The notes under the pieces were generated by a model, which did no database searches, was not told where the DNA came from, and saw nothing but the letters and a program-made list of their open reading frames with translations. Positions 62,984 to 64,000 of a DNA stretch of 64,000 bases are shown here, in pieces. Both the position numbers and the translations under genes were made by a program. Origin of the DNA: a virus; IMG/VR virus record IMGVR_UViG_3300015241_000149, positions 1 through 64,000 of that record; one strand, written 5' to 3'. Position 1 is the first letter of the stretch; each line of letters begins with the position of its first letter.

Positions 62984-64000
62984 TCACCAGATGTTGAAGC
63001 CGCCAGTGTCGCCGAACCCGTGACCGTGCTCCAGGGCCCAACCCCGGCCTTCCAGGGCCAACAACGCGGCCACGAACGGGGAAATGGTCCGCGCGTCCTT
63101 GCGCACCACCCGCTGGTAGTACTCCGGCATCCCCGCCGCGCGTTCCTCGGCCGACGGGCGGCGCTTGCCGTGCGCCAACGCGGTGGCCGCCGCCGCCCTG
63201 GACAGCTCCTCGCAGCCATCGTGGGTGAACATCTCGTTCTCACCCTTGGCCCGATGCGCGGTGGTGAACCGCTCGATCACCGCGTCCATCCGAGCTTCGC
63301 TGTTCAGCGGGAAGCTCATGATCCGGATCCGCTCCTCGCCCTGGTAGGTGGGCGGCTGGTCGTAGAGCCCAGACCAGGTGTCGAGCTCGTCTTGCCAACC
63401 GTGCGGCGCGGCGAACATCACGATGACGTCGTAGGCGGTGAACGCGTCCTGTACCGCCTCGTGCACCTGCGGACGTGGGATAACCCAGTCGGAGGGAGCG
63501 CCGATTGGCTTGTCCCACGTCCGCAAGTGGGTGGTGAACCCGTCGGAGAGCCTTGCCGCCACCAGGGACGTCGAATCCCGGTTCTGCGAGCCGTGAAAGC
63601 CGAGCGCGACCTGATCCCCGGGCTTGAGGCTCAACTCGCCCCGGGCCTGCGCCACCCACTTGATCATGTCGACCGCGTCGCTACTGCCGACGCTGATTTC
63701 GTTGAGGAAGAACCGCCGTGCCTCACCCTCGCCGGTCGCCGGGTCCCGGATCTCGGCGATGATGCGCTCAGGGCGCACCCAGCCGCCCCGGGAGATGGAC
63801 GAATCGCCGTAGACGTACTCGACCTCGCGCGACAGGGCCGCGTCGTCATCCAGGTCGATGCGGCCTCGCGGCGGGCGGTAATCGATGTAGACCCCGGGGG
63901 CCTTCGCCTGATACGTCAGCTGCGCGACCGAGCCCTGCCCGGGGTCCCAGGCGTTGGTGATCTCCAGCCAGCGGCCGTCCATGCCGGCGGCGTTACGTTT
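62984..64000 (-). CDS. terminase large subunit, C-terminal part, nuclease motifs altered
   Basis: The visible ~338 residues are the RNase H-like nuclease half; the ATPase half lies beyond the right edge. EIRDPATGEGEARRFFLNEI, LSLKPGDQVALGFHGS and RDSTSLVAARLSDG identify the actinophage TerL family. The first nuclease Asp, normally GFDGS, is His (63593-63595); the second, normally F(A/C)DxxxW, is Ala in MFAAPHGW (63407-63412); the third, normally (K)(I/V)DAAVA, is TISPFVAA (63077-63082). All three metal ligands are therefore missing. Adjacent to the portal, its usual place. Motif comparison is from memory and needs alignment. Confidence 0.85.
   Translation of the reverse strand, partial: KRNAAGMDGRWLEITNAWDPGQGSVAQLTYQAKAPGVYIDYRPPRGRIDLDDDAALSREVEYVYGDSSISRGGWVRPERIIAEIRDPATGEGEARRFFLNEISVGSSDAVDMIKWVAQARGELSLKPGDQVALGFHGSQNRDSTSLVAARLSDGFTTHLRTWDKPIGAPSDWVIPRPQVHEAVQDAFTAYDVIVMFAAPHGWQDELDTWSGLYDQPPTYQGEERIRIMSFPLNSEARMDAVIERFTTAHRAKGENEMFTHDGCEELSRAAAATALAHGKRRPSAEERAAGMPEYYQRVVRKDARTISPFVAALLALEGRGWALEHGHGFGDTGGFNIW

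Overview
The window looks like part of one high-GC, tailed, siphovirus-type phage (or prophage) genome infecting an actinobacterium. Supporting signs are leaderless promoters of the TTGACA/TAGAGT type, many GTG and TTG starts, long ATGA/GTGA/TAGTG-coupled runs of tiny genes, and HK97-type head genes. The tail module has a -1 frameshifted tail-assembly chaperone and a 1689-residue tape measure, and lysis uses a GH25 endolysin with an r1t-like holin. No integrase, DNA polymerase, lysin B or recognisable CRISPR array is visible. The exact host cannot be told from this sequence.

Layout. (1) 92-7138, rightward: about two dozen small early-type genes led by a membrane protein and a RuvB-like branch-migration ATPase, driven by at least four near-consensus promoters, several of them leaderless; one HNH nuclease gene points the other way. 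(2) 7143-8246: a degenerate tRNA-like sequence, a papain/C39-like cysteine peptidase and a terminator. (3) 8551-25220, leftward: replication and recombination genes (a prim-pol/helicase fusion, endonuclease VII, an SF2 helicase, a Cas4/RecB-like nuclease and a possible ssDNA-binding protein), then about 25 small Cys-rich, ParB-like, RHH-like, coiled-coil and membrane proteins, including a stand-alone M41-like metallopeptidase. A repeat-rich candidate replication origin lies at 10350-10590 beside the prim-pol gene. (4) 26003-29935, rightward: small genes around a complete TerS/TerL terminase pair. (5) 30018-30755: a possibly frameshifted gene and an HTH protein divergent from a structured leader RNA; the HTH protein is the best repressor candidate. 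(6) 30910-34622, rightward: exported and membrane proteins, including two lipoproteins, one carrying an HNH nuclease domain. (7) 34837-64000, leftward: the late region. In transcription order it holds TerL (cut by the window edge), portal, protease, capsid, connectors, tail tube, chaperones, tape measure, tip proteins, a cluster of membrane/coiled-coil proteins, a sortase, endolysin, holin, and fibre-like proteins ending with about thirty 20-residue repeats.

Most unusual points. The window encodes two large terminase subunits 34 kb apart and on opposite strands. The one beside the portal gene has lost all three expected nuclease acidic residues, while the remote TerS/TerL pair keeps its ATPase and nuclease motifs. 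Other points of note are a phage RuvB, a phage sortase, a lipoprotein HNH nuclease that could act in superinfection exclusion, a shared GGTTGACA operator/promoter element in intergenic regions across the window, and the structured origin.
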